A DNA stretch of 64,000 bases, taken from NCBI GenBank assembly GCA_000827325.1, contig KN832870.1, forward strand, positions 186,001-250,000. The letters are read 5' to 3'. The translations under genes and the position numbers were made by a program. The notes under the pieces are model-generated. The model was not told the DNA's origin and did no database searches. It saw nothing but the letters and a program-made list of their open reading frames with translations. How positions within the stretch are numbered: position 1 is the first letter of the stretch; each line of letters opens with the position of its first letter. This DNA is from Oidiodendron maius Zn (Eukaryota; Ascomycota; Leotiomycetes; Myxotrichaceae). This document shows positions 22,383 to 33,719 of the stretch, one piece after another.

Positions 22383-25188
22383 GGTGAAGATAACGTTGCG
22401 TAATTACGGGATTTGGGTAAGAGAGTCTGCTGATATTAGAAGTCTCATTCATATGGAGGATTTTCGTGTCAAAACTATATTAGAAAGTCATGAACGAGTA
22501 GCCTATGGTAAATGTTGAACAGTAGATAGATGCAACTTTCAAGCGGGGCAATAAAGCCAGGCGCGCATTAATTCCGCTGGCAAGCCTGTTGCGATTCCGT
22601 ACTCGGTAGATACGGGAAATCTTCCTCGGCAGCTACCAGGCTCATATATTTGCAAGGAATTGGATATTTAGCGAGGATGAGATGATCTCAAAGATGAATT
22701 CTGACTAGTTCAACACTTCTTCGGAATGAAATCTTGAGTCCTCGGAATTTAAATACCCCGTCCAGAATGAGTAGTTGATGAGTGCGGAGCACAGTAGACC
22801 GCATTGATTTGACTAGCAGCAGGGCAGGCCTATAAGCAGCATTAATTGACATAGTTCAATGACATCACTAGCAATATAATCCTTAGGTAACCGACAAGAC
22901 TCATCATAGCACCTAGCCGAATCGTTACAATGCTTCGGCCGTCCTACTCTTTACGCTGTGACTATGGATTTAGTATAGACACTTATGACCCTCTCTTGGA
23001 CCGAATGTTCATTTTGCACATCTCAACTATACAACAGGCAAGCAATAGAGTTAGCTTAATCGACCTAAATTCGTTTGTTAAGCTGGGGATCGGTTATATA
23101 CAGGCAACGTGGTACATAATTAATCATGTCTTCCTAACTTTACTCTAGATTTAAACTCTAGCTCCTTTAGTCGTCTTCATGTCTCTCTAAATCTAAAATC
23201 GATTCCGTATAAAGATAGATATATCAACTAGTTTAAGACCAAGCAATTATGCGAGTCTTAAGAAGCATTTAATCTACAACTTGGCATCTCCGTCTTACTG
23301 TTTGCAATACAGGCCTAAGCAAGTTAGTAAACCTACAATCTATCCAGTAGTCTATTGCCGCTCGCTCTAGAATATCAAGAGGCCAGTAAGACCAACTGTA
23401 GCATGGATATAACTAAGATAAGCCGTGCACTATATACAACTAATATTCTATGGCAAATTCTCTCACTCTTAAGTAGCTACAGTAGCTACTCTATTTTAGT
23501 TATCCAAATTTACCGGTTTGGTCACAATATACCTACAGCATTTGGCACAGTTAGATATTTGTAGTGGTGTTTATTTGCATAGCGCTATCGGGGCAAATAC
23601 ACAGTTGTTGTTCCTATGGATTATAGGTCTGTTTGAAACGTGGATCTTGGGAATATGTTTCGGCAGTTGCTTTTCTCTAGCCACTTGGATCATCTTCTTC
23701 GCTGCTGGAGGAAATGCGCGGCAGAACTAGGACGAAACATAGCCCGCATGAATTTTAAGCGAATGAGGATGTGCGCTACCCTACGGGAAAATTTTGCGAA
23801 TCAATAAAGGATGCGGAAAAAATGTAGGTTGGTGTAACAGTTGAAGATCAACGATGAATCCCTGGGGAGAATCAAGCATTTTTACCTAGAATATGCTATG
23901 TGCTGGCTGTACTACACCATGATGGCCGCAACACTATAGCGATGTCAGAATACAACCACATCAGTCAATTAGAGCGACAAAACGGCTGAACAGGGATCGA
24001 ACACTAAACAGAAGTTAAACAATGAACAGAGATTGGACTGCTCCCTTTGTATTATGCACTTCAGTTTTAGCTTCGTTTGTGGTGCATTAGTCAAGCTTGC
24101 ATGACTCAGGCAGGCCGTGAGAGTGCAAACTTACTGCACTCCAAGTAGTGTCTTTGCTTCATAGGCTATGCGGTTATCAATCTTTACCATGGCTCAATAT
24201 TCAAGCCCAATAAATTGGCTGCACATAGGAACAGCTAAGCAGTCCATTTCGGAGAAAAGGTGCCTAAAGCTCGCTTCGCTCATACGGATTTTGATGTCCA
24301 TGGAATTTGGGATAGCGAGGCTTTACCTCAATACGGCCAATTGGTTCTCAGAGCGGAAACGTACACCTGCTATCTATTGCTACTGCCTTAGGAAACACAC
24401 GCCCAATGAGCGGATCTGAAGCTAGTGGCTTTTTGGGAGTCAAATGAAAAAGAGTTAATACCACAGAGCTATCAATTATAACGCATGTATTTCTTACTTC
24501 TGCAAGGATTGTCAGAGTCGCACTAGTAGCTGCAAAGTAATGTAAAGTAATGCAAGGCATGAATGAATTCCTGTTATTCTCAGGATTTTCCTCTTTGAAA
24601 GTCTTATGTAGTTGCTGCGAGTTTTTACGGAATAGCAATTCCAATCGGCCCATTGTAAAATACCATACTACCCCGCACCAATTCCCCACGCTTTTAATGT
24701 TGTACTGCGCGGCCCGTTCTAGGACAAGTAAAAGCAGCCTTAGCCTTAAATCACAGGCGGCGCTTCTCCATGGCAAGTACCTACGTGGCAATATGGTTTC
24801 ATCCTTAGCTTCAAAAGGTTAGAGTGAATCAAACCCTGGGAGATATTCCATGAGTCAGAATTCAAATAAGACAAAAGATGCTAGCAGAAGAATCGTAGAG
24901 CGAGAAGACGCATAACCTAGTAATATCGTCAAGGTCTATGTTAAAATTGGCGAATTAGACTCCTCTTCAGGACACTGGGCATGAAATTCCGTGGTGGGGT
25001 AAACGTTTCTCCACAGGTGTTACTCCCGGTCTGTAAATCCATGGAATAGAGAGGCCGGATGGTTTGCAACATATATTAGCCTGCCAGTTGGCAAGTATCA
25101 ATTGCCATCATAAAAACTATATTACAATAATTACCACTTCCTCCTGCATATCTTTTGTATAGAAATAGTTAAATCAGGGCCAGGTAAA
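22383..25188. other. Long intergenic region, no gene supported
   Basis: 2.8 kb. Several open frames of 60-147 codons occur; the longest is minus 24348-24791. None has family motifs, a clean start and splice structure. The region is AT-rich with short direct repeats such as AGTAGCTACAGTAGCTAC (23472-23490). It may be an old, eroded repeat region. Confidence 0.45.
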
Positions 25189-27177
25189 ATGCCAGCCATG
25201 TGGTTGTGGCTTCCTTTCGCCTTCCTAGTCGCGGCATCTGCGAAGTACGACAATACCTGTGAAAATGCCAACTACCCTGTTATCAATCTTGGACAGGCAG
25301 GGTCGTATCTTGGCATCCTCCAGAATAACGGAACGTAGGTGGCGAGGCTTGTGTTTGATATCTGTTGGACGATTTTGCTAATGTGAACCCAAACTTAGTG
25401 TGCAGTCGTGGAAAGGCATTCCCTATGCCCAACCCCCGCTTGGAGAGCTTCGTTTCTTGCCTCCGCGCCCACTTCCTGCTCAGTCATCAGCACTCATTAA
25501 TGTGACTAGTGACCCCAACCGTTGTGTTCAGTTTACCCTCGCACCATACGGAGTACATAATGCATACCTTGGGCCAGGCACGCCAGGACAAGAAGACTGT
25601 CTCAAGCTCTTCATCTGGAAGCCAGCAAAGGCCAAACCTGGTGACAAGCTACCTGTGATGGTATACATTCATGTGAGTAGGTGTGTTCCCGCTTAAATAC
25701 TGGCAAGGTTGACTCGGTATGTGCAAGGTGGTGGTCTCATCTTCGGATCAGGGCCTGGGGATGATTTCGGTGACTGGGTAGCTCATGATCAGAGATTTAT
25801 CGCAGTTAACATGAACTACCGGCTGGGCCCTCTCGGCTTCCTGAACCATCCAGACTTACCATCAGCAAATGCTGGCCTCCTCGATCAACGTATGTCTATG
25901 CTTTGGGTCAAGAAGAACATCGAGGCATTCGGCGGCAACCCAGATGATATCACAATCATGGGCCAATCAGGCGGAGGGTGGGCTGTGGCAGCACAAATGG
26001 TTTTATATGATGGTAACGCCGACAGTCTGTTTCAGAAGGCCATTGTGCGCTCGGCTCAACGAGAGCCAATGTTCAACACGGACGAATTAAAGCTACGCAA
26101 CGCGGCATTGTTTCAGCATGTTAATTGTACAGTTGGTCAGGATCAGCTTGCGTGCTTCCGCAATCTTTCGGAATCCGAGCTTGTCACCGCCTTCTGGAGC
26201 TTCTCGACCGTCTTAGGGACAGAGGGGTGAGTGAAATTCCGCCGAACTTCCGTTTCAAGCTAACCTCTATCCATCAGTATCTTCAAAGGCCAAACATTTG
26301 GTTACCAAGGGAGTTTCGGGCCTACGATTGACGGCGTTACACTTACTGACTCTGTTACACGTCTTTTCAAGAAAGGGAAGCTTGCTGACGTGCTCACTAT
26401 TGCCGGCAGCACAAACGACGAAGGATTCTACGGCTACGTCAATGCTTCACAGGAAAATCCTACCCCGCAAAACACCACTACACTTGATCCAAGCACTAAC
26501 AGAATCACTAATCTTACCGATTCACAAGTCAATGAGATCGTTACATTCTATGCTACGAACGCCACCTTCGGATCTACTTCGCCAGATAATTTCTTCCTGA
26601 ACAAATTCCGTGCGTACTGGATGGCTCTAGGTCTCTTTGGGGAAGTTGGAATATTCGGGTCTGAACGAATGGTAGGCCGATGGATGAGTGCTAAGCATGG
26701 TCCATGTCATGTTTGGACTTACCGTTTTAATGCTCCTAGTAGGATATTTGAAGGTCGTATTTATAGAATGTTGTGCTAACGGAGGACGCAGGCGTTGGCA
26801 CAAACTACACCGGATCGCCCTATCCATTGAGTATCGTAGGACACTCCGCAGAAAATTCTTATTTAGAAACCCCTCTCGATATGATGTCGAGTTTTGAGCA
26901 AGCCATTGCTGTTGAGTTCCGTGCATACTTGTCGTCTTTCATCCGTACTGGCGATCCAAACGAAGAGAAACTGGCAACTGCACCAACTTGGCCTAATTAT
27001 GGTGCCATTGGGGATTTCGTAAATTCCCCGATCCGCTTAGTGCCACAATTTGCATTTAGTAGCAACGCCAACAAAAGTTACCCTACAAGTACCCAAATAG
27101 AAATCGCGCAGAAGGCTGGTCTAGAGAGGACAGATTACTGGCAGTCGGATAGTATCCTTGACTCTATTAGGTTTTGA
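25189..27177 (+). CDS. Secreted type-B carboxylesterase/lipase
   Basis: Five exons (25189-25334, 25399-25672, then a third starting near 25730, 26278-26738, 26792-27177) give about 560 residues. The N terminus MPAMWLWLPFAFLVAASA is a signal peptide, so the enzyme is probably extracellular. Family blocks are WKGIPYAQPPLGELRFLPP, QEDCLKLFIWKP, VNMNYRLGPLGFL, the nucleophile elbow IMGQSGGGW (GxSxG, with GQSGG instead of the usual GESAG), RSAQREPMF and VGHSAENSYL with the likely catalytic His. The second intron is awkward. The expected YIHGGG oxyanion loop would need an acceptor one base away from the only AG available near 25728. With the available sites the loop reads HVSGG. Substrate unknown. 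Confidence 0.87.
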
Positions 27178-27552
27178 GGCTGGAATCTGTTGGGTACATG
27201 AAAAGTAATTCATAACAAACGTTCGCCGAGTCAAGTGTATGCGGCAAAGAAGAGGCCAGCGAGCGTCCTGAAGCAGCCTTGTTCGATTTGAAATTCATGC
27301 AATTATGCGGAATGGCCCTTTGATGTTAAACTATTTGCCGAGTTAAAAAGCATACGCGTTATCAATCGACCGCACGCCGAGAAGATGAGACATCTTGTCC
27401 AAGCACAGCAAGTCGAGAAGATAAACCAGAACATTTTCAATGTCCAAGTAGGCCAGCTCTGGCATTGCTGAGGTGAATTTTGTGGCGGCTGGGTTGGTTC
27501 CATCCGATTATTGACCATCCCTTGCAATAGCCATAGGAGTAAAGAACGTTAT
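27178..27552. other. Short intergenic region before the inverted-repeat element
   Basis: 375 bp between the esterase stop and the left 45-bp inverted repeat. No feature seen. Confidence 0.4.
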
Positions 27553-27597
27553 ACTAACGTCTATCCCTGCGTGCCGAGACGCACCCTGTAACGAGAC
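27553..27597 (+). repeat. Left 45-bp terminal inverted repeat
   Basis: Begins ACTAACGTCTATCCCTGCGT and ends ACGAGAC. It matches the reverse complement of 32461-32505 at 43 of 45 positions. It contains a small internal dyad, TGCGT ... ACGCA. Confidence 0.88.
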
Positions 27598-30237
27598 CAA
27601 AAATTGCAATAAAATCTGTGGCTGCTAAACGGGAGGCTGCGACGTTTATGGCTGCATGTGGCGGACCTGCCGGAAAATCCCGCCCCCCGACATCCTCCGA
27701 GCAGAGCAAAAACGTGGCCTGTGCTTCGCAGTCCCTCGCAACCGTGGATCTTCAGAACCGTCTCCCCCCCCACCTACATCTTACCGGTCTTCAACTTTGT
27801 AGAAGCCGGCATCTCAGCAACAGCGGGCAACTTGTCCTAGAATCCAGTCTGTAGTGTATAAGGTTTCCAATAAATGAAGCATCCTTCACGTTCTGTCACC
27901 TTCGCTATACAAGTGGCTGGCCAGATTGCGCCACGCAGCCCGTGCCTACGACCACGACAGCATATCCTTCTTACTATCAGTCCTTCGACAGCTGCTTCAC
28001 ATCCTGTCGACCTTGAATTGCAGCACTTGCGCTATATACCGAACAAGTAATACAAGTCACGCTTGCCGTGAGATCGCTCGCGAACCTCCAGCATGTCTCT
28101 TATACGCCTCTTACAACGCAAACCCGACGGCGAGATCGTCTTTCACGAACCTTCTAGCGGCGAAGTCCCTGCTTATGCAATACTCTCTCATACCTGGGGA
28201 GAAGAGGAAGTCATCTATCAAGACTTGAAGAAGGGCAAGGATAAGAGCAAGACTGTGAACAAGGCTGGGTGGAGGAAGATATAGTTCTGCACAAAGCAGG
28301 CTGTAGTAGATGGGCTTGAATTCTTCTGGGTAGATACCTGCTGCATTGATAAGAAGAATGCAGTCGAGCTTGGTGCAGCGATTAATTCTATGTATCGGTG
28401 GTATAAGAACGCTACACGCTGCTATGTCTACCTTTCGGATGTCTCGAAGCCCGATACCAGGTTGGATGACCAGAGGGTATGGGAGGAAGCCTTTAAGAAG
28501 AGTCGTTGGTTCACTCGAGGCTGGACGCTTTAGGAGCTTATTGCACCAAGGCTAGTTGACTTCTTTAGCTTAGAGGGTAGGCGACTTGGGAGCAAGTCAT
28601 CGCTTGAGTCTAAGATATATGAAATTACTGGCATTGCAAATAAAGCTCTCCAAGGTGATACATTATCAAATTTTAGTATTAAAGAGCGGAGATCCTGGGC
28701 AGAGCACCGTAATACTACTATTGAAGAAGATGAGGCATACTGCTTAATCGGGATCTTTGATGTGTCTATGGTACCAAATTACGGTAAGACAAAGGACCAG
28801 GCATTCAGGCGGTTAGAGGATGAGATTTATAGGCTATACAAGGGTAAGTTGTTTATATAGATATGTTGTTAACAGAAGCAAAGACGCTGACCAGTATAGG
28901 GGTCGATTTTGAACAGTTTGCTGTCGGGCTCAACCTTGTATCATTTCCTGAAGCTACACAGTTTGTTGCTAGAGAGCAAGAGCTGTTGAAGATGCATGAG
29001 CTGCTTCAAGATTATAGTAGTCGATCCTGTGTCGTCCTGCATGGTCTTGGGGGTATAGGAAAGACTCAGCTGGCAATCGTATATGCCAAACGGTACAAGG
29101 AGAAGTATACCGCGATCTTCTGGTTAAACGCGAATAACGAGAACTCTCTCAAGCTAAGTTTTCAGGATATTGCTCAGCAGGTGCTAAGGTCTCAGCCTTC
29201 AACTAGTATACTATCAAGTGTAGACCAAGATAAAGACCTCGATCAAGTTGTTAGTATAGTCAAGGCCTGGCTTGACTTCGTGCGGAATACAAGGTGGCTA
29301 ATGATCTACGATAACTTCGATAATCCTAAGACGCCTGGCAATCCTGATAACTCAGTAGTCGATATACGTCAATTCCTCTCTCGGGCTGATCACGGCTCAA
29401 TCATCATTACGACACGGTCATCACAAGTCAGGCAAGGTACACGACTCCATATTCAGAAATTGCTAGATATCAAGGAAGGTCTTGAGATTATGTCTAACAT
29501 GTCAGGATGTAGGGGTATTGAAAATGGTATGTGGGTATGATTTTATAGTAAGAGCGAAGACAATACTAATAAGGTAGATCCTGATGCTATTGCACTTGTT
29601 AAGGAACTAGACGGCCTACCACTTGCTCTATCTACAGCAGGAGCATATCTCGAGCATGTAACGACAAGCTTCTCGGATTATCTTCGGCTTTATAAGGTAT
29701 TGTGGTTAAAGCTTCAGACGACAAGTCCCTTATTAGATTCTTATGAAGATCGCGCCTTGCATACAACATGGCAGATCACTTTCGATCGGATCCAACAGCG
29801 AAATGAGGCATCGGCAAAACTACTCAAGCTGTGGGCATATTTTGATAGACAGGACCTGTGGTTCGACCTCCTACGATATGCAAGATCTACAGACAAATGG
29901 ATCCAGAAGCTCGCTAAGGACGAACTGAACTTCAATGAGGCCATTATTCTACTTTGTAATTTTGGACTGGTTAATCTAGACCCGTCTTCTCAGCAGCAGG
30001 TCGGGCCTAGAGGGTATAGTTTATATAGTTGTGTCCACTCATGGACAGTGTTTGTACTCAATAAGGAGTGGGATAAGAGCCTTGCACGTCTGGCCTTGAC
30101 TTGTGTAGCCTTACAGGTTCCTGGTACAGATGAAAAGGACTGGTGGCTCTTACAACGACGACTTCTTCAGCATACGACACGACAGAGCGTCTTTGTAGTA
30201 AATGGTAAGTTAGATATAGACGGACTAGATTGGGCTT

Positions 30238-31900
30238 TTTACAGTCTCGGCAACCTTTTCACCGACCAAGGCAAGCTGGCCGAGGCCGAGAAGATGTACC
30301 TTCAAGCGCTCCAAGGCAAGGAAGAGGCCCTTGGGCCGGACCACTTATTGATACTTGATACTGTCAACAACCTAGGCAACCTCTACACCGGCCAAGGCAA
30401 GCTGGCCGAGGCCGAGAAGATGTATCTTCAAGCACTCCAAGGCTATAAGGAGGCGTTTGGGCCGGACAATATATCGACACTTATAACGGTTAATAACCTA
30501 GGCAACCTCTATACCGACCAAGGCAAGCTGGCCAAGGCTGAGAAGATATATCTTCAAGCGCTCCAAGGCAAGGAAGAGGCCCTTGGGCCGGACCACTCAT
30601 CAACACTCGATATAGTCAATAACCTAGGCAACCTCTACAAAAGCCAAGGCAAGCTGGCCGAGGCCGAGAAGATGTATCTTCGAGCGCTCCAAGGTATTGA
30701 GGAGGCTCTTGGGCCGGACCACATATCAACACTCCTTACGGTCAGCAACCTTGGCCTGCTGTACGCCAACCAAGGCAAGCTGGCCGAGGCCGAGAAGATG
30801 TATCTTCGAGCGCTCCAAGGCTATGAGGAGGCTCTTGGGCCGGACCACACATCAACACTCTGTACGGTGAGCAAACCTAGGCAACCTCTACGCTGACCAA
30901 GGCAAGCTGGCCGAGGNNNNNNNNNNNNNNNNNNNNNNNNNNNNNNNNNNNNNNNNNNNNNNNNNNNNNNNNNNNNNNNNNNNNNNNNNNNNNNNNCAAG
31001 GCAAGGAAGAGGCCCTTGGGCCGGACCACTCATCAACACTCGATACAGTCAATAACCTAGGCAACCTCTACAGAAACCAAGGCAAGCTGGCTGAGGCCGA
31101 GAAGATGTATCTTAGAGCGCTCCAAGGCTGTGAGGAGGCCCTTGGGCCGGACCACGCATCAACACTCGATACAGTCAGCAACCTAGGCAACCTCTACACC
31201 AACCAAGGTAAGCTGGCCGAGGCCGAGAAGATGTATCTTCGAGCGCTCCAAGGCTATGAGGAGGCCCTTGGGCCAGACCACACATCGACACTCCGTACGG
31301 TCAGCAACCTTGGCCTGCTGTACGCCGACCAAGGTAAGCTGGCCGAGGCCGAGAAGATGTATCTTCGAGCGCTCCAAGGCTGTGAGGAGGCCCTTGGGCC
31401 GGACCACACATCGACACTTGTTATAGTCCACAACCTAGGTGAGCTCTATTCTGACGAAGGCAAGCTAGTAGAAGCGGAGGCTATGTTCACTCGGGCGCTA
31501 CAAGGTTGCGAGGAGGCACTTGGGCCAAATCATACATCTACATTATATACGGTGTGTCATCTTGGTAACCTATACCGGCTCCAGCACAAGCTGGCTGAAG
31601 CAGAGATAATGATTAGACGAGCGATGAAGGGATTCGAGGATACACTTGGGCCAAAGCACACATCGACGCTTTTAACGATCCACAACCTAGGCATGCTCAA
31701 TGCGGACCAAGGCAAACTAGCTGAGGCGGAGGCGATGTACGAACGGGCGCTGCAAGGCTATGAAGACGCTCTTAGCCTCGAACTTGCGTCGTCTTATTTA
31801 CCGGCGTTGAACACCGTGTTCGCTTTTGGTGACCTGTTCTCGAAAATCGACCGGAAAGACATGGCAAGGGCAATGTATAATCGAGCATTGTCTGGATACG
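30238..31900 (+). repeat. Tandem 126-bp TPR-coding repeats, near identical
   Basis: About 12 units of 42 codons with consensus NLGNLYxxQGKLAEAEKMYL then ALQGxEEALGPDHxSTLxTV. Units at about 30241, 30367, 30493, 30619, 30745, 30871, then after the gap about 31051, 31177, 31303, 31429, 31555 and 31681. Inner units differ at few nucleotide positions, while the last three are more diverged. Variation concentrates at a few codons (GKEE, GYKE, GCEE, GYEE, GIEE). An array this uniform suggests recent unit duplication or gene conversion. Confidence 0.9.
30917..30996. other. Assembly gap (80 Ns) inside the TPR array
   Basis: A run of 80 unknown bases. The conserved marker AACCTAG is 180 bp apart across the gap rather than a multiple of 126, so the gap length is only an estimate and the true copy number is unknown. 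Confidence 0.98.
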
Positions 31901-32028
31901 CAACCGTCCAAGGGCCTTCCTCGAAACTGTGTAGGCAACTAGAAGATCGGCTTCAAGCGTTGCAAGTTGCGTCTGCTGAGTCGAAAGAAGGCCAAGGTGA
32001 GTTTACGGAGCCTGGAGCAGTAAAGTAG

Positions 32029-32460
32029 AGGCCTTTTAAGCGGAAGCTCCGCTGGGAAGGCGGCTAAACATTAGATAAGCTATAAGGGCTTCTTTCTCAC
32101 GGCTCTGCTATTAACTTACACCTATTGATGTAACTAACTTAGAGAATAGACCAGACATCTCCTTTAGCTTCTGGTCCAGAATCGACCGCCGTTGTAATGA
32201 CCCCGCACAGCGATTCATTTCACCACTGCGCCGAATAATAATGTAGAAGATTACTAAGCTGTCAGCTGATGAAACGCCAGGAAGGTTCAAGAAAGCTGCT
32301 CATACGCCACACGCGTGGCCAGGAGGCCAGGCCTGAGAATCGTGGCTAAGAAAAATATAGTAGTCTCCTTAAGGAGAAATAACTAAAAGAAGGCGATATA
32401 TAAATAATAACTTTATAGACTTGCTAAAAAAAAAATTTGTGATTCCAAAACTGTAGATTC
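32029..32460. other. Non-coding right part of the NLR-bearing segment
   Basis: 432 bp between the NLR stop and the right inverted repeat. It becomes AT-rich toward the repeat, including an A10 run near 32426-32435. No gene seen. Confidence 0.5.
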
Positions 32461-32505
32461 GTCTCGTGACAGGGTGCGTCTCGGCACGCAGGGACAGACG
32501 TTAGT
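32461..32505 (-). repeat. Right 45-bp terminal inverted repeat
   Basis: Reverse complement of 27553-27597 with two differences. The plus strand reads GTCTCGTGACAGGGTGCGTC onward to GACGTTAGT. Confidence 0.88.
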
Positions 32506-32585
32506 TCAATTAATAAGTTTTCTAGTAAATAATACCAAAAAAATGAGCTGTACAAAATTAATTGCTTTTATTAATGCTAAAAATT

Positions 32586-33719
32586 TCAGCTGTGCTGTTC
32601 ATTATTGATCCAGAACTCATCTGCATGCTTAGCTGCCAACCTAGCTTCGTTTATGAATCTCACACAATAACCTGTTAAAATAATATCGTGTACTGCCTCT
32701 TTCACGACTTCCAGGCCCACCTTGTTTCCTTTCACAACCTTGAATTCCTCGTACATCTCCAAGATATCATCGTATAGCACTTCACTACCTCCGGCAATAA
32801 ATAGCAGTGGGGTTGGAGTGGCAAATGCGTTACCCAGAATACAAATACTAGGATGTTCCAGAGTAATTCCACTTGCCTCACTAGGCTTCATAGATTTAGC
32901 ACCCCATACACCGAACTGTTCAACGAGGTAATCTGTTGGCTCATTCTGATTTTTGCCTATTGAACCCTGCTCCAAAGCCGCGGCAGGATTTCCCCAAGGC
33001 GACCATAGCCATGCACAAGCCGGTGCAGCGAGTTTGGCTTCAGGGTTATCAGCAATGTAGCGAAGGAGTGTGAGGCAGAGATGAGCTCCAGCGCTATCAC
33101 CGGAGATCGCGATGTGTTTTGCAGGAATACCGAGCTCTTCGGAGAGGTAGAGAAGGGACGTGATAGCATCCTGTAAAAATGCAGGAAACCGGCCTCCTGG
33201 GTTCGAAGCGAGTCGATATTGCGGTGCAAAGACGTGAGTAACCATCGTATTAGCTAATATTGTCCTCGCGGCAAAACCAACATCCTGAGTCCGCCCGTTT
33301 CCGATGACATACGCGCCGCCGTGAAAATGAAGAGCCACTTTACCAACATCAGAGCTTAAGCTAGGATGGGCCGGGTACCAGGTACCACCGATGGTCTGAG
33401 GTATGATCCCTCTGTCTTGAGCGACTACTCCGATGTAGTTGTCCGGATTTCCTGGCTTGATCGTAACAAACCTATCGCCTTCTGCACCTGGCCGGAGATC
33501 TATGGGAGTCTTTATTTCAATAGTGGAGACGTATGCGAGGTACGATTTCAGAATCCGGACTCCCAATGCCTGTTGGTAGGTCCATTTGGGATTTGGGCGG
33601 AGGAAGGGGGGAATAAAGTATAAAATCCAAAATGGAAATTTTATGACATTGATGACAATTGCCCTCAATGTAAAGATGAACTTTCCAGGCTGGCTAGTAA
33701 AGTCGGATATGGAGGCCAT
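32586..33719 (-). CDS. Alpha/beta hydrolase (HSL-type, fold-3) esterase
   Basis: Single exon, 377 residues, complete. The hormone-sensitive-lipase-type oxyanion motif appears as LHFHGGAYVIGNG. The nucleophile elbow is ISGDSAGAHLCLTLLRY (GDSAG). The acid is probably in IAGGSEVLYDDILEMYEEFK, and the catalytic His is in KEAVHDIIL. An N-terminal hydrophobic stretch (VINVIKFPFWILYFIPPFL) could be a membrane anchor. It is transcribed away from the SDR at 34620, with a 900-bp gap between them. Fungal members hydrolyse esters or lactones of many kinds; the substrate cannot be read here. No breaks. Its stop lies only 81 bp outside the NLR-bearing inverted-repeat segment. Confidence 0.9.
   Translation of the reverse strand: MASISDFTSQPGKFIFTLRAIVINVIKFPFWILYFIPPFLRPNPKWTYQQALGVRILKSYLAYVSTIEIKTPIDLRPGAEGDRFVTIKPGNPDNYIGVVAQDRGIIPQTIGGTWYPAHPSLSSDVGKVALHFHGGAYVIGNGRTQDVGFAARTILANTMVTHVFAPQYRLASNPGGRFPAFLQDAITSLLYLSEELGIPAKHIAISGDSAGAHLCLTLLRYIADNPEAKLAAPACAWLWSPWGNPAAALEQGSIGKNQNEPTDYLVEQFGVWGAKSMKPSEASGITLEHPSICILGNAFATPTPLLFIAGGSEVLYDDILEMYEEFKVVKGNKVGLEVVKEAVHDIILTGYCVRFINEARLAAKHADEFWINNEQHS

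Larger units (their letters stand above)
28093..32028 (+). pseudogene. Fungal NLR-like gene: HET - NB-ARC - TPR array, inactivated
   Basis: Such proteins act in heterokaryon incompatibility and nonself recognition: the repeats sense, the NB-ARC switches and the HET domain executes cell death. Order here: HET domain (28093-28843) with YAILSHTWGEEEVIYQD, FFWVDTCCIDKKNAVELGAA and SRWFTRGWTL; NB-ARC (28876-29700) with P-loop VVLHGLGGIGKTQLAIVYAK, Walker B-like WLMIYDNFDN, sensor GSIIITTRSSQV and GLPLALSTAGAYL; a linker with the winged-helix-like WAYFDRQDLW; then about twelve 42-residue TPRs of kinesin-light-chain type (30238-31900). A 32-nt candidate intron joins HET to NB-ARC. About three in-frame stops interrupt the HET and NB-ARC part, all of a type produced by C-to-T change. 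A frame jump next to the N gap may be an assembly fault. The TPR part is open. It is either recently dead or a silenced member of an active family. Confidence 0.85.
27553..32505. mobile_element. 4.95-kb segment bounded by 45-bp inverted repeats, carrying an NLR-like gene
   Basis: The ends are a near-perfect 45-bp inverted repeat. The only long coding content is the HET/NB-ARC/TPR gene, which fills about 80% of the interior. No transposase, integrase or recombinase frame is visible inside, so if this is a transposon it is a cargo-bearing non-autonomous one. I could not identify a target duplication: the flanks are GTTAT on the left and TCAAT on the right. The alternative is two separate insertions of a short element in opposite orientation. 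A partly matching end also occurs at 1221-1245. Confidence 0.55.

Noticed and set aside
24348-24791. 147-codon minus-strand open frame
   Set aside because: No ATG-proximal signal, domain or splice context. It lies in a long spacer with several similar chance frames.
20500-27177. GMC oxidoreductase and carboxylesterase as one pathway cluster
   Set aside because: They are separated by 2.8 kb of empty sequence with no shared promoter or linking gene. Not enough to claim a cluster.
30238-31900. CRISPR-like array
   Set aside because: The repeats are 126-bp coding units in a eukaryotic TPR protein without spacers.
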